Source: Verrucomicrobiota bacterium (GTDB lineage: Bacteria > Chlamydiota > Chlamydiia > Chlamydiales > JAEYWL01). Taken from it: 37,244 nucleotides of DNA. The stretch lies in the NCBI GenBank assembly GCA_023428915.1, contig JAEYWL010000106.1, forward strand, positions 1 to 37,244, written 5' to 3'. Made by a program: the position numbers and the translations under genes. Each line of letters opens with the position of its first letter. Within the stretch, counting starts at the first letter, position 1. The notes under the pieces were generated by a model that saw only the letters and a program-made list of their open reading frames with translations, did not search any database and was not told where the DNA came from. Below are positions 16,485 through 24,603 of the stretch, piece by piece.

Positions 16485-17899
16485 GGTTTTGCTGTTTCTG
16501 CGGCTGCTAAAAAATCGGTAAATTGCAGTGTTGGATTTTCCTTAACGCCGCTCCAGTCTGAAGGGACGGTCACAAATTTCCCTAAATAAGGTGTTGCAAT
16601 GCTAAGGATGTATTCATGGTCGATATTATCTGGCAAGCAAAACCCTAGCCTGGGGTGTTCTACGGCATAACACATGCTTGCTACTACAGAAACCGCCACT
16701 TGCAAAGTAGTCGCATTTTGATGTGGGGCCAACTTTCGCGCTTCCTCTATGTCCAAAATGCTGCCGATCCAAAAAGGTTGAAATCCATCCCCTAGTATTA
16801 AACAGCCAAGCTCATCCGCTCCGGAGCTTATTTCATCTGCTAAAATGCGTTGCCGATCCAACATTTTCCATTTGCAGGCCTCGACTTCATGCAGCGATGC
16901 AATCGCATCAGGTATGGCTGCGTAGGCATAATGCACCGTTGGCCTATACAGTAAATCTAAGCCATCAAAAACAGAGAGGTGCGAGCAAAGGCTGGCAGCT
17001 TCCCCATGCCTGATAACCATCCCTTCAATTTCACCGCTTGGAACCCAAGACTTTACTAAAGTCTTAAAGCCGGGTTTTTCCAGGAAAATTTGGTGCTGAG
17101 GACCCACGGGATGAGTTCCTGCTCCATGGGGAAGTTTTTTTTCATGAGTGCCCCACCCTATCTCGGCTGGAGCAATCGCCTCTTCAACAAACCCCTCGCA
17201 GCTCCAAGTATTCACAAATTCATTGGCTTGCCGTGGAACAGCGCTTTGCTGTGTATCCCGCTCCGCAATATGAATGGCTCTCACTCCAAGGATCATTGCC
17301 AGCCTTGCAAAGTTGCGGGTGCGGACCGCTTCTTGCAAGGCGCCTTTACGTTGAGGAGAGGTCTCTTGCAGCACTGTTTTCTCAGCGAGGTCCAGCAAAG
17401 CTTTTTTAACAAAATGGCTAACCAGTCCGGGATTAGCTCCATGCTCAAGAATAGCCGTTGGTCCATTTAAACCTAAACGGGCTACAGTTTTCCAAAGCCT
17501 TAAATAGCGCTGGTAAAGAGTTTGTTGCCTGGCCTCAGCATATACAGGGACTCTTGCGGCCGCCCAAACTTCGGTGGCGGTATTAACAAAAAGCACCTGA
17601 TTTTCAAAGCACCATTCGAAAAGGGAGCAAGTGTCTATTTCAACTGACAAATCGAGTAAAAAATCGCCTGCACTTAAATAGGAAGAGAGCAGACTTTTGT
17701 AATTCTCTCTAGTGACAGTTGCCTGTACGAAAGCCACCCCCATTTTTTTGTATTCATCCAATTGAGGAGAAAAACCTTGAGCGCTGATTACAGTTACATT
17801 TTTGGGAGGAATTTGCATTAGCTGAAACAGCAAAGACAGGACGCATTTTGAGACACTGCCGCAGCCTAATATAAGTAACTTGCCTGAAAAACTAACCAT
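16481..17899 (-). CDS. homospermidine synthase
   Basis: A 472-residue homospermidine synthase of the saccharopine-dehydrogenase-like fold. These enzymes are NAD-dependent and join putrescine units into homospermidine, a polyamine. The N-terminal dinucleotide loop is LILGCGSVSK (9-18). A family-typical EHGANPGLVSHFVKKAL follows in the middle, then GAGTHPVGP and VIRHGEAASLCSHLSVFD. Length fits the bacterial family. The ATG has GGAG upstream and overlaps the end of the Pat-like gene by 8 bp, which implies coupled expression. The stop codon lies inside the TTAA tip of the adjoining palindrome. Family assignment rests on overall motifs recalled from the family and is good, not absolute. Confidence 0.85.
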   Translation of the reverse strand: MVSFSGKLLILGCGSVSKCVLSLLFQLMQIPPKNVTVISAQGFSPQLDEYKKMGVAFVQATVTRENYKSLLSSYLSAGDFLLDLSVEIDTCSLFEWCFENQVLFVNTATEVWAAARVPVYAEARQQTLYQRYLRLWKTVARLGLNGPTAILEHGANPGLVSHFVKKALLDLAEKTVLQETSPQRKGALQEAVRTRNFARLAMILGVRAIHIAERDTQQSAVPRQANEFVNTWSCEGFVEEAIAPAEIGWGTHEKKLPHGAGTHPVGPQHQIFLEKPGFKTLVKSWVPSGEIEGMVIRHGEAASLCSHLSVFDGLDLLYRPTVHYAYAAIPDAIASLHEVEACKWKMLDRQRILADEISSGADELGCLILGDGFQPFWIGSILDIEEARKLAPHQNATTLQVAVSVVASMCYAVEHPRLGFCLPDNIDHEYILSIATPYLGKFVTVPSDWSGVKENPTLQFTDFLAAAETAKP

Positions 17900-20705
17900 G
17901 TGGGATCTCCGCTGGATGTGAAGTTGATTTAGAGGATGTCAAATCTAATTGCACTGCAGTCATTACAGGATTTTCGTGAGAAAACACCTTAAAACCAAGG
18001 GTTTTACACAATGCTATCATATGTGTATTTTCGGAAAGAATGGCGGCATAGATTGAAGCAATTTTTTCCTGCTTGGCAATAGCAATTAAATGCTCCAGCA
18101 ACTTTTTGCCAAGGCCTTGTTTTTGATACTGATCGCTTATGATTAGTGTAAAATTGGCTTGTTCTGTTCCTGGAATCCTATTTAACCTGGCTACTCCTAT
18201 GAGCTGCCGCCTTGTTCCAAACCTTGTTTCGGCTACAATAACCATCCTGCGATCATAGTCTGTAAAGCAAATGCGGATTAAGCGATCCCGTGCAACACGT
18301 TTATCCAGGCTTAAAAATTCAAAATAGCGTTGTCTCACGCTATTTTCAGAAAGATCATGATGAAAAGCAACTATCAAAGATTCATCTTCAGGGCGTATCG
18401 GACGCAAAGTAACAGCTAAGCCATTTTTTAAATGCCAATGTATAAGATAATTTGCAGGATATGGCCGTATTGATAGTTTTGGCAGCTCATGCTTTGATGC
18501 AGTATTATCAAACAGCAAGATTCTGGCGTCCAGGGCAATAAATCCCTCAGGAGATACTAACAATGGATTAATGTCGCATTCCTTTATCCACTTGTTTTCG
18601 ACTATAAACTGTGAGAAATTCACCAGCAATTCTTCCAAAGCGGTCATGTTAATCGGTTTTCTTCCCCTGACACCTTTTAAAGCATGGGAAATGTTGGTTT
18701 TTTCTATCATCCGTTTGGCCAGAGAATTTGTTAGAGGAGGTAAACCCAATGAGCTATCTTTAATGACCTCTACCAGCTGCCCGCCGGCGCCAAATAAGAG
18801 CACAGGGCCAAACTGAGGGTCGATGGAGCTTCCAAGAATAAGCTCATATCCATCTAACTTGACCATTCTTTGCACCGTCACCCCTTGAAAATGACTAGCT
18901 CCCGAGGATTTTGCTACTGCTTCATATATTTCTTTATAGGCCTGAATAACTTGCCGGCTGCTATGAAGATTTAACTTTACCCCTCCTACATCAGTCTTGT
19001 GCGTGATCGTTTGGGAATATAACTTTAACACTACCGGGAATCCAATTTTTTCCGCATAATGCACAGCCTGGCGCTCATTCTCAGCCACATAAGTTTCAAC
19101 TGTTGGTATTCCATACAGGGAAAGAATATGCTTGGATTCAAATTCCGTTAAAATTTCCCGGCTTTCATCCCGGGCTTTGTTGATAATTTTATGGGCTTCA
19201 TCGCGCTTTGCCTCCGTTATGGTCTCTAGTTGCATATCGCGCAATGCCGGGGTTTCATATAAGGTGCTGATATTTCTGCTATAAGTCCACATGGCAGCAA
19301 AGGTAGCTGCCGCATCATCCGGGTATTCAAATACTGGTATATTAGCTTCAGAGAGTATTGTCCTTCCTCTAAGTACTGATTCTCCTCCCATCCAACTGGC
19401 CAGAATTGGTTTTTTAAAATCTTTGGCCAATTTAGCCAGACCCTCGGCTGTGCCGTCCGAATCGGTGACATCTTGCGGAGAAAGGACTACCAACACTCCA
19501 TCGGTTTTAGAGTCTTTACTTAAGGCTTCAATGGTAGTTTGATACCTCTTGGCATCAGCGTCGCCAAGTATATCTACAGGATTACCTTTGCTCCATGCCG
19601 AAGGCAGTATTTTATTCAATGATTCAATGGTGGTATTGTCTAACTGCGTTAATTCGGCCCCATGCATAACTGCTGCGTCTGTTGCCAGCACAGAAGGGCC
19701 GCCGGCATTGGTTACAATAGTCAAATGAGGCCCTTTTGGGCGAGGCTGCTTGGCCAATACTGCCGCCATGCCGAAAAGCTCTGAAATGGTATCTACCCTT
19801 AACACCCCTACCCTCTCTAGAGAAGCGTCAAATACCTCGTCGCTCCCTGCCAATGATCCTGTATGGGAGGCTGCCGCTTTGGCTGCAGCCTGGCTGCGCC
19901 CTGGCTTAATGACAATAATTGGTTTTTCCATGGCAATTTCGCGGGCGGCAGTTAAAAAAGAGCGGGAATTGCCAATTGTTTCCATATAGATCAATATGGA
20001 GTGGGTTTTTGGGTCATCGCCTAAGTAATCAATAAGGTCGCCCCAGTTTACGTCAGCCATGGAGCCTATTGAAACAAAAGAGCTGAACCCGATATTTTCC
20101 TGATAACTCCAATCCAAAACAGCTGTGCACATAGCACCAGACTGGCTGATAAAAGCAATGTTTCCTGGCAAAGCCATCCCTTTTGCAAAAGTGGCATTCA
20201 ATCCGTAAAGCGGGTTCATTACACCAAGGCAATTTGGCCCGATAATGCGCATTTTGCCCTTTTTGGCTTCCTGTATGATCTCCTCTTCTAAAGCCAACCC
20301 TTCAGGCCCCAGCTCTTTAAAGCCTGCTGAAATAATAATGGCAGAGCGGACCTTGGCGGCAGTGCATTCGGAAATAATGCCTGCTACCGTTGCAGCCGGA
20401 GTTACAATTATTGCCAAATCTACAGGCTCGTTTATTGCACCGATTGAAGGATAGGATTTAACTCCCAGCACCTCCTGGCGTTTAGGATTAACAGCATAAA
20501 GCTTCCCTGGAAAATTTCCAGCCAGCAAGTTATGCATTAAAGTCCTGCCGACACTTCCGGGAGTATCTTTGGCGCCGATTACAGCAACTGATTTTGGTTC
20601 AAATATGGCATCGAGAGGCGGCCGTTCAATATGGATAAAATTTTGCGAAGGGTCTGTGTGGCTTTTATGCTCGCCATTTGGATGTGGATAATTTTGATTT
20701 GGCAT
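17892..20705 (-). CDS. ADP-forming acyl-CoA synthetase fused to a GNAT acetyltransferase (Pat/PatZ-like)
   Basis: A 937-residue fusion. In order: CoA-binding domain (about 30-160; SVAVIGAKDTPGSVG), two succinyl-CoA-ligase-like regions with GPNCLGVMNP, ISQSGAM and ASHTGSLAGSDEVF (H281 in the position of the phospho-histidine), an ATP-grasp domain (about 535-755), and a C-terminal GNAT domain with RPIRPEDE and acetyl-CoA loop QKQGLGKKLL. This is the layout of Pat-type protein lysine acetyltransferases that control acetyl-CoA synthetase. As I recall, enterobacterial Pat has lost the catalytic histidine; here SHTG is intact, so the synthetase half may still work. The ATG at 20705 is chosen over a TTG nine nt upstream. 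Homospermidine synthase follows with an 8-bp overlap. Confidence 0.88.
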   Translation of the reverse strand: MPNQNYPHPNGEHKSHTDPSQNFIHIERPPLDAIFEPKSVAVIGAKDTPGSVGRTLMHNLLAGNFPGKLYAVNPKRQEVLGVKSYPSIGAINEPVDLAIIVTPAATVAGIISECTAAKVRSAIIISAGFKELGPEGLALEEEIIQEAKKGKMRIIGPNCLGVMNPLYGLNATFAKGMALPGNIAFISQSGAMCTAVLDWSYQENIGFSSFVSIGSMADVNWGDLIDYLGDDPKTHSILIYMETIGNSRSFLTAAREIAMEKPIIVIKPGRSQAAAKAAASHTGSLAGSDEVFDASLERVGVLRVDTISELFGMAAVLAKQPRPKGPHLTIVTNAGGPSVLATDAAVMHGAELTQLDNTTIESLNKILPSAWSKGNPVDILGDADAKRYQTTIEALSKDSKTDGVLVVLSPQDVTDSDGTAEGLAKLAKDFKKPILASWMGGESVLRGRTILSEANIPVFEYPDDAAATFAAMWTYSRNISTLYETPALRDMQLETITEAKRDEAHKIINKARDESREILTEFESKHILSLYGIPTVETYVAENERQAVHYAEKIGFPVVLKLYSQTITHKTDVGGVKLNLHSSRQVIQAYKEIYEAVAKSSGASHFQGVTVQRMVKLDGYELILGSSIDPQFGPVLLFGAGGQLVEVIKDSSLGLPPLTNSLAKRMIEKTNISHALKGVRGRKPINMTALEELLVNFSQFIVENKWIKECDINPLLVSPEGFIALDARILLFDNTASKHELPKLSIRPYPANYLIHWHLKNGLAVTLRPIRPEDESLIVAFHHDLSENSVRQRYFEFLSLDKRVARDRLIRICFTDYDRRMVIVAETRFGTRRQLIGVARLNRIPGTEQANFTLIISDQYQKQGLGKKLLEHLIAIAKQEKIASIYAAILSENTHMIALCKTLGFKVFSHENPVMTAVQLDLTSSKSTSHPAEIPHG

Positions 20706-20744
20706 AAGCTTCAAGGGGTTGATTCAAATTTGCCGCAAACTTAA

Positions 20745-20774
20745 ACTTTAGGTTCCTGAATATTAATTTGGCAA
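20745..20774 (-). promoter_or_regulatory. candidate promoter of the Pat-like gene
   Basis: On the minus strand TTGCCA (20769-20774) and TAAAGT (20745-20750) are 18 nt apart, about 40 nt before the ATG at 20705. The 88-bp gap is shared with the divergent surE. The same -10-like TAAAGT occurs before the tRNA pair. Confidence 0.3.
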
Positions 20775-20793
20775 CAACTAGTTTTTTTAAATT

Positions 20794-21603
20794 ATGACAA
20801 AACCGATTTTACTTTTAACTAACGATGACGGCATTTACGCTGAGGGCCTGCGGCATTTATATGAAGCCGTCAAGGATATTGCAGAAGTCTATATTGTCGC
20901 TCCCCTTAAGGAACAGTCATCCACAAGCTTGTCCATAACCAGCCGCAGCCCCCTGTATTTTCAACAGTTTCCCTGGGATTCTAAAACCACGGCTTGGTCT
21001 GTGCATGGCACGCCTGCCGATGCCGTAAAACTGGCCCTTTCAGCTTTATTGCCGAAAACACCGGACTTAATCCTTTCCGGCGTGAATAAAGGGAACAATT
21101 CCGGCAATAATGTTCTCTATAGCGGCACTGTGGCGGCGGTCATTGAAGGCATCCTGCATGGCGTTCCCGGTTTAGCTTTTTCTACAGCTGATTACCATAG
21201 CAGCGATTTCACTATCGGCAAGCAATATATACCGGCTATTGTCAAATACGTATGGCAGCACTTGCCTGGCGACGGAACAATCTACAACGTAAATTTTCCC
21301 TCGGCTGCCATCCCTTTTAAGGGTTTTAAAATGACAGCACAAGGTAAAGAGTACTGGAAAGAAAATCCTGAATTGCGTCAGCACCCATCCGAAGGGTTTT
21401 CTTATTATTGGCTAGGCTGCAGGCTGGCAGAATTTTCCGAAGAAGCTGATTGCGATGTCTCTTGGCTTAAGCAAGGATACGGCACTATCGTGCCATTAAA
21501 GATCGCAAACTTGACAAACAGGGAAAATCTGGAGAGGAATCGCGCAGAATTTGAAAATTTCATAAAAAAATCATCAGGAGAGCCTCAGCAGCAATCATGC
21601 TGA
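20794..21603 (+). CDS. surE: 5'/3'-nucleotidase SurE
   Basis: A 269-residue metal-dependent nucleoside monophosphate phosphatase (survival protein family). The N terminus ILLLTNDDG carries the metal-binding D11 and D12. S43 within QSSTS and N98 in LSGVNKGNN complete the usual metal site, and GNNVLYSGTVAA is the family signature. It acts on 5'- and 3'-nucleotides in the cytoplasm. In C. trachomatis surE (CT218) adjoins ubiA and ubiX; here these lie about 5 kb away, so the cluster has been split. There is no clear Shine-Dalgarno sequence before the ATG. Transcribed divergently from the Pat-like gene. Confidence 0.95.
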   Translation: MTKPILLLTNDDGIYAEGLRHLYEAVKDIAEVYIVAPLKEQSSTSLSITSRSPLYFQQFPWDSKTTAWSVHGTPADAVKLALSALLPKTPDLILSGVNKGNNSGNNVLYSGTVAAVIEGILHGVPGLAFSTADYHSSDFTIGKQYIPAIVKYVWQHLPGDGTIYNVNFPSAAIPFKGFKMTAQGKEYWKENPELRQHPSEGFSYYWLGCRLAEFSEEADCDVSWLKQGYGTIVPLKIANLTNRENLERNRAEFENFIKKSSGEPQQQSC

Positions 21604-21635
21604 CAACTATATGTGAGCATCATTATTAAAAATGC

Positions 21636-21664
21636 TTGCGAGAAATTCGCATAAACAGTAAAGT
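21636..21664 (+). promoter_or_regulatory. candidate promoter of the tRNA-Val/tRNA-Asp pair
   Basis: TTGCGA (21636-21641) and TAAAGT (21659-21664) are separated by 17 nt. The -10 ends 17 nt before the first base of tRNA-Val, leaving a leader of about 10 nt, as expected for a tRNA operon. Consensus match is moderate. Confidence 0.4.
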
Positions 21665-21681
21665 TATGCTTTCCTTGTTAA

Positions 21682-21754
21682 GGGCGTATAGCTCAGTTGG
21701 TAGAGCGCCTGTCTTACACACAGGTGGTCATAGGTTCGAGTCCTGTTGCGCCCA
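21682..21754 (+). tRNA. tRNA-Val (anticodon UAC)
   Basis: A 73-nt cloverleaf: acceptor GGGCGTA pairing with TGCGCCC (one G-U), D arm with AGCTCAGTTGGTAGAGC, anticodon stem CCTGT/ACAGG around loop CTTACAC (anticodon TAC), and a T arm with GGTTCGAGTCC. The discriminator is A; the CCA end is not encoded. It stands 12 bp before tRNA-Asp. Confidence 0.97.
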
Positions 21755-21766
21755 TTACACTGAATT

Positions 21767-21840
21767 GCGGGAGTAGTTCAATTGGTTAGAGCACCGGCCT
21801 GTCACGTCGGAAGTTGCGGGTTCAAGCCCCGTCTCCCGCG
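21767..21840 (+). tRNA. tRNA-Asp (anticodon GUC)
   Basis: A 74-nt cloverleaf: acceptor GCGGGAG/CTCCCGC with discriminator G, anticodon loop CTGTCAC (anticodon GTC), and T loop GGTTCAAGCCC. G34 of this anticodon is a queuosine site, and queG lies about 1 kb downstream. CCA is not encoded; a T-run follows at once (21841-21846). Confidence 0.97.
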
Positions 21841-21925
21841 TTTTTTGATAAACGCACTCAGCACATCCTAATCTCCATTGCCTTTCCCATGCGTTCGAGT
21901 GTTCTGCTGAGGTAAGGGAGCCCTT

Positions 21926-22873
21926 ATGTACATCGCATCAGACTCAACAGTCACTCCGAAAAATTGGATTTCCGAAATGATCACAGCCTTTTGGATGATC
22001 ATTGGAACCTTTTTGGCCGCATTTGCTATCGAAGTTTTTTTAATTCCAAATTCGCTGATCGATGGAGGCACTGTCGGTTTGTCCATGATTGGCGCGCGTG
22101 TCTTCGGCAAGCATCTTCTGCCGGTATTTTTGGCCATTACCACGCTTCCCTTTCTGTATTTAGCTTATCGCTTTATTGGAAAGACGTTTCTTGCGCACAT
22201 GTTTGTAGCAATTTTTCTATTTGAAAGCTGGCTAATTTTTATTTCAACATATTTTCCAGAGTGGGCATTTAAAGGCGATAATTTGGAAGTGGTTGTCATT
22301 GGCGGTGCTATTCTCGGCACAGGCATAGGAATCATTATCCGCGGCGGCGGCTGCCTGGACGGCACTGAAATTTTGGGCATCATTATCAACAGAAAAACAG
22401 GTTTTACGGTCGGCCAGGTGGTCCTCTTTAGCAACATTTTTATCTTCAGCGCTGCGGGGATTATTTTTCAAGACTGGCATCCTCCCATGTTATCTCTAAT
22501 CACTTTTATTGTGGTCACCAAGATCATGGATGCTGTCATCGTTGGACTTGATGAAACCAAGTCTGTCCTGATCATCTCCAAAAAATCAAAGGCTATAGCT
22601 GATTCCATTATCCATAAGCTGGATTTAGGCCTAACAGTTATGTATGGGCGTGGCGGTTTTTCCGGCACCGAACAAGAAATCTTATATGTCATCGTAGAGA
22701 GGCTGCAATTGGCGGACCTCAAGGAATTGATCTTTCACGAGGATCCAAGCGCCTTTATCGCCATTGAAAACTTGCATGAAGTCGCAAATGGCAATCAAGG
22801 CCAGCTAAAAAATAACCACAAAGTGAAACAAACCAGAGTGGAAAAGATTGTCTCTCAAATCCTCGGTCGTTAA
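21926..22873 (+). CDS. YitT-family membrane protein (DUF161 + DUF2179)
   Basis: A 315-residue inner-membrane protein of the YitT family. The first 210 residues hold about five or six hydrophobic segments with the family's FLIPNSLIDGGTVGLSM, GTGIGIIIRGGGCLDGTEIL and ITFIVVTKIMDAVIVGLDE. The C-terminal cytoplasmic DUF2179 domain carries SKKSKAIADSIIHKLDLG, GRGGFSGTEQEILYVIVER and EDPSAFIAIENLHEV. Members are widespread, and their transported substrate or role is not established. AGGGAG precedes the ATG. The gene lies between tRNA-Asp and queG, 21 bp before the latter, so the two are likely co-transcribed. Confidence 0.9.
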   Translation: MYIASDSTVTPKNWISEMITAFWMIIGTFLAAFAIEVFLIPNSLIDGGTVGLSMIGARVFGKHLLPVFLAITTLPFLYLAYRFIGKTFLAHMFVAIFLFESWLIFISTYFPEWAFKGDNLEVVVIGGAILGTGIGIIIRGGGCLDGTEILGIIINRKTGFTVGQVVLFSNIFIFSAAGIIFQDWHPPMLSLITFIVVTKIMDAVIVGLDETKSVLIISKKSKAIADSIIHKLDLGLTVMYGRGGFSGTEQEILYVIVERLQLADLKELIFHEDPSAFIAIENLHEVANGNQGQLKNNHKVKQTRVEKIVSQILGR

Positions 22874-22894
22874 TCAGCCGCTCACTGAGATAAA

Positions 22895-23827
22895 ATGGAA
22901 TTCAACGCGGAAGAGATAAGGCAGAAAGCTTTGTCGCTTGGCTGGGATGATGTTGGCATCACAACAGCTTCTATACCTCAGGAAGACATTGAAGCCTATT
23001 GCGCCTGGCTTGAAGCAGGCAAACACGCAGCACTCGCCTATATGGAAAATAAGATGCGCTGCGATCCGCAGCTGCTTTTCCCGGGAGCAAAAACAGCCAT
23101 TATTTTTGTAACACACTACAAGCAAGTAAAAGAGCCATTCAAAGATAATACCGGGCTAATTGCTTCCTATGCAAGAGGCAGGGACTACCATCATCTACAT
23201 CGCAAACGCCTTAAAAAATTTATCCAATGGCTGGAAGAAAGAACCGGAAAGCAAGGCATAGCTAAAGGCTTTAGCGATTCCTCGCCCATATTAGAAAAGG
23301 CATTAGCTGTTCAAGCAGGCCTTGGCTGGTTTGGAAAAAATACCCTGCTGATCCATCGCAAGTTCGGCACATTTACTTTGTTATCGGGTATACTAACCAC
23401 TCTGGAAATTCCTTCAAGAGTGGCGAACATTCGCCTCCCGCGCTGCGGCTCCTGCACCCGCTGTATTGAAGCTTGCCCTGTACAAGCCCTTAATACACCC
23501 TATCAATTAGATGCAAACCGCTGCTTATCTTACCATCTTATTGAATCAAAACAACCAATACCGGCTGAAATTCAAACCAAAAACCCTGGTTACGTATTCG
23601 GTTGCGATATTTGCCAGGATGTGTGCCCCCACAATGTACGCCCTCCCCTTTCAGAACAGCCTGCATTTGCCCCGGATGCAGGCAATGGAGCTTATCTTGA
23701 CAATCCTAAATTAGAGCTGTTAGCAAAAAACCCGGAACTGCTGTTCGGCACTCCCCTGCAAAGGCGCGGCATAAATGGCCTAAAACAAAATCTGGCAGGT
23801 TTGAAGATAAATAAAAGCATGAATTAG
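22895..23827 (+). CDS. queG: epoxyqueuosine reductase
   Basis: QueG catalyses the last step of queuosine synthesis, reducing epoxyqueuosine to queuosine in the wobble position of tRNAs with GUN anticodons, using a corrinoid and two 4Fe-4S clusters. Visible are D128 in FSDSSPILEKALAVQAGLGW (proposed catalytic acid), the first ferredoxin-like motif CGSCTRCIEACP (C184, C187, C190, C194), and the second with C237, C240 and C244 in CDICQDVCP. At 310 residues it is the short form without the C-terminal HEAT-like repeats of the roughly 380-residue enzymes. It follows the YitT-family gene by 21 bp. The stop abuts the GGAC repeat element. Confidence 0.95.
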   Translation: MEFNAEEIRQKALSLGWDDVGITTASIPQEDIEAYCAWLEAGKHAALAYMENKMRCDPQLLFPGAKTAIIFVTHYKQVKEPFKDNTGLIASYARGRDYHHLHRKRLKKFIQWLEERTGKQGIAKGFSDSSPILEKALAVQAGLGWFGKNTLLIHRKFGTFTLLSGILTTLEIPSRVANIRLPRCGSCTRCIEACPVQALNTPYQLDANRCLSYHLIESKQPIPAEIQTKNPGYVFGCDICQDVCPHNVRPPLSEQPAFAPDAGNGAYLDNPKLELLAKNPELLFGTPLQRRGINGLKQNLAGLKINKSMN

Positions 23828-23934
23828 GTGCTTAAATGGACAATGGACCTTATGGACTTAATGGACTAAGCGCCAATTGCTTGTCGTAAATGTCTTTGGC
23901 GTCGTTAAGGTCCATAATGTCGTTTGTCCATTTT
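23827..23934. repeat. GGAC 9-nt-period element, copy B, with both arms
   Basis: GGAC cores start at 23838, 23845, 23854 and 23863 (steps 7, 9, 9). After a TAAGCGCC edge and AATTGCTT, six GTC cores on the other strand start at 23883, 23892, 23901, 23910, 23919 and 23926 (steps 9, 9, 9, 9, 7). The two halves are mirror images with the 7-nt step at each outer end, so the element can fold into one long imperfect hairpin. It fills the space between the convergent queG and GT7 genes; its ends touch both stop regions. Copy A is at 15176-15241. Confidence 0.8.
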
Positions 23935-24603
23935 TTAAAGGAGCACCTTAACGTAACGCACGCCGTTTTTTAGCTCATCGCTTACCAGAATGTAGTCGGC
24001 ATCGCGGATGCCTGAGGGGTCTTGTTCTTCCTCCATGGCGATGGCTTTGTAGCGCAATAAGTTGGTTTTATGAGCTTCTGAGCCGCCATGAAAAGGGTGT
24101 GCGAGGCTTAAAAAGACTCCGTTCCTACGCTCCCATTTTAAGCCGCAGCGGAACATGCGTATCAGTAAATCGTCATCTTCAGCGCCATACCCCCAGTAGC
24201 CATTCGAGTAACCATTGCAGCGCATAAAATCCTCTTTGGGAAATAAAGCTACTCCCCCAAAATAGTTAGCATAAGGCAACCCCTCATGCCCTTCTTTGCG
24301 CTCCCTGAATTGGGACACATCGGCTGCTAAATGGGTGGGGCATAAAGGGCAGCTGTAATCTACATCAAGCGGCAGCATATCGACATCGTGAAAGCAAAAA
24401 TAATCTGCTTCTGCCTGGGTAAGCAAAAACCCTATATTCAGCAGCTTTCCCCGGTTAAATAGTTTTTCATCAGCCTGCTCAACGACAATGATCTTATAAG
24501 AATATTGCGGTGTTGGGGGATTTTTCTCAGGGAAATAACTGAGAAACTGCTGCAGATGCTCTGCACGGTTTCGGTAAGGAAGAATAAGGGCCATCTGCTT
24601 CAT
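23935..24603 (-). CDS. GT7-type galactosyltransferase (beta-1,4-galactosyltransferase-like)
   Basis: A 222-residue glycosyltransferase matching the animal beta-1,4-galactosyltransferase family (CAZy GT7) along its catalytic core: LPYRNRAEHLQQFL at 8-21, FNRGKLLNIGF at 49-59, the metal-binding DVD at 73-75 within FHDVDMLPLD, PTHLAADVSQF, LPYANYFGGVAL, and the acceptor/donor motif GYWGYGAEDDD at 135-145. Animal enzymes have an N-terminal membrane anchor and stem; here only the catalytic core is present, so a cytoplasmic enzyme using UDP-sugar is expected. The ATG overlaps the stop of the upstream GT-B-like gene by 4 bp. The acceptor is unknown. It may have been acquired from a eukaryote or from another bacterium carrying this family. 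Confidence 0.85.
   Translation of the reverse strand: MKQMALILPYRNRAEHLQQFLSYFPEKNPPTPQYSYKIIVVEQADEKLFNRGKLLNIGFLLTQAEADYFCFHDVDMLPLDVDYSCPLCPTHLAADVSQFRERKEGHEGLPYANYFGGVALFPKEDFMRCNGYSNGYWGYGAEDDDLLIRMFRCGLKWERRNGVFLSLAHPFHGGSEAHKTNLLRYKAIAMEEEQDPSGIRDADYILVSDELKNGVRYVKVLL

Noticed and set aside
21841..21846. Intrinsic terminator after tRNA-Asp
   Set aside because: There is a T-run but no separate hairpin before it other than the tRNA itself.
22165..22722. Several minus-strand ORFs across the YitT-family gene
   Set aside because: They are shadows of a clear membrane-protein gene with family motifs.
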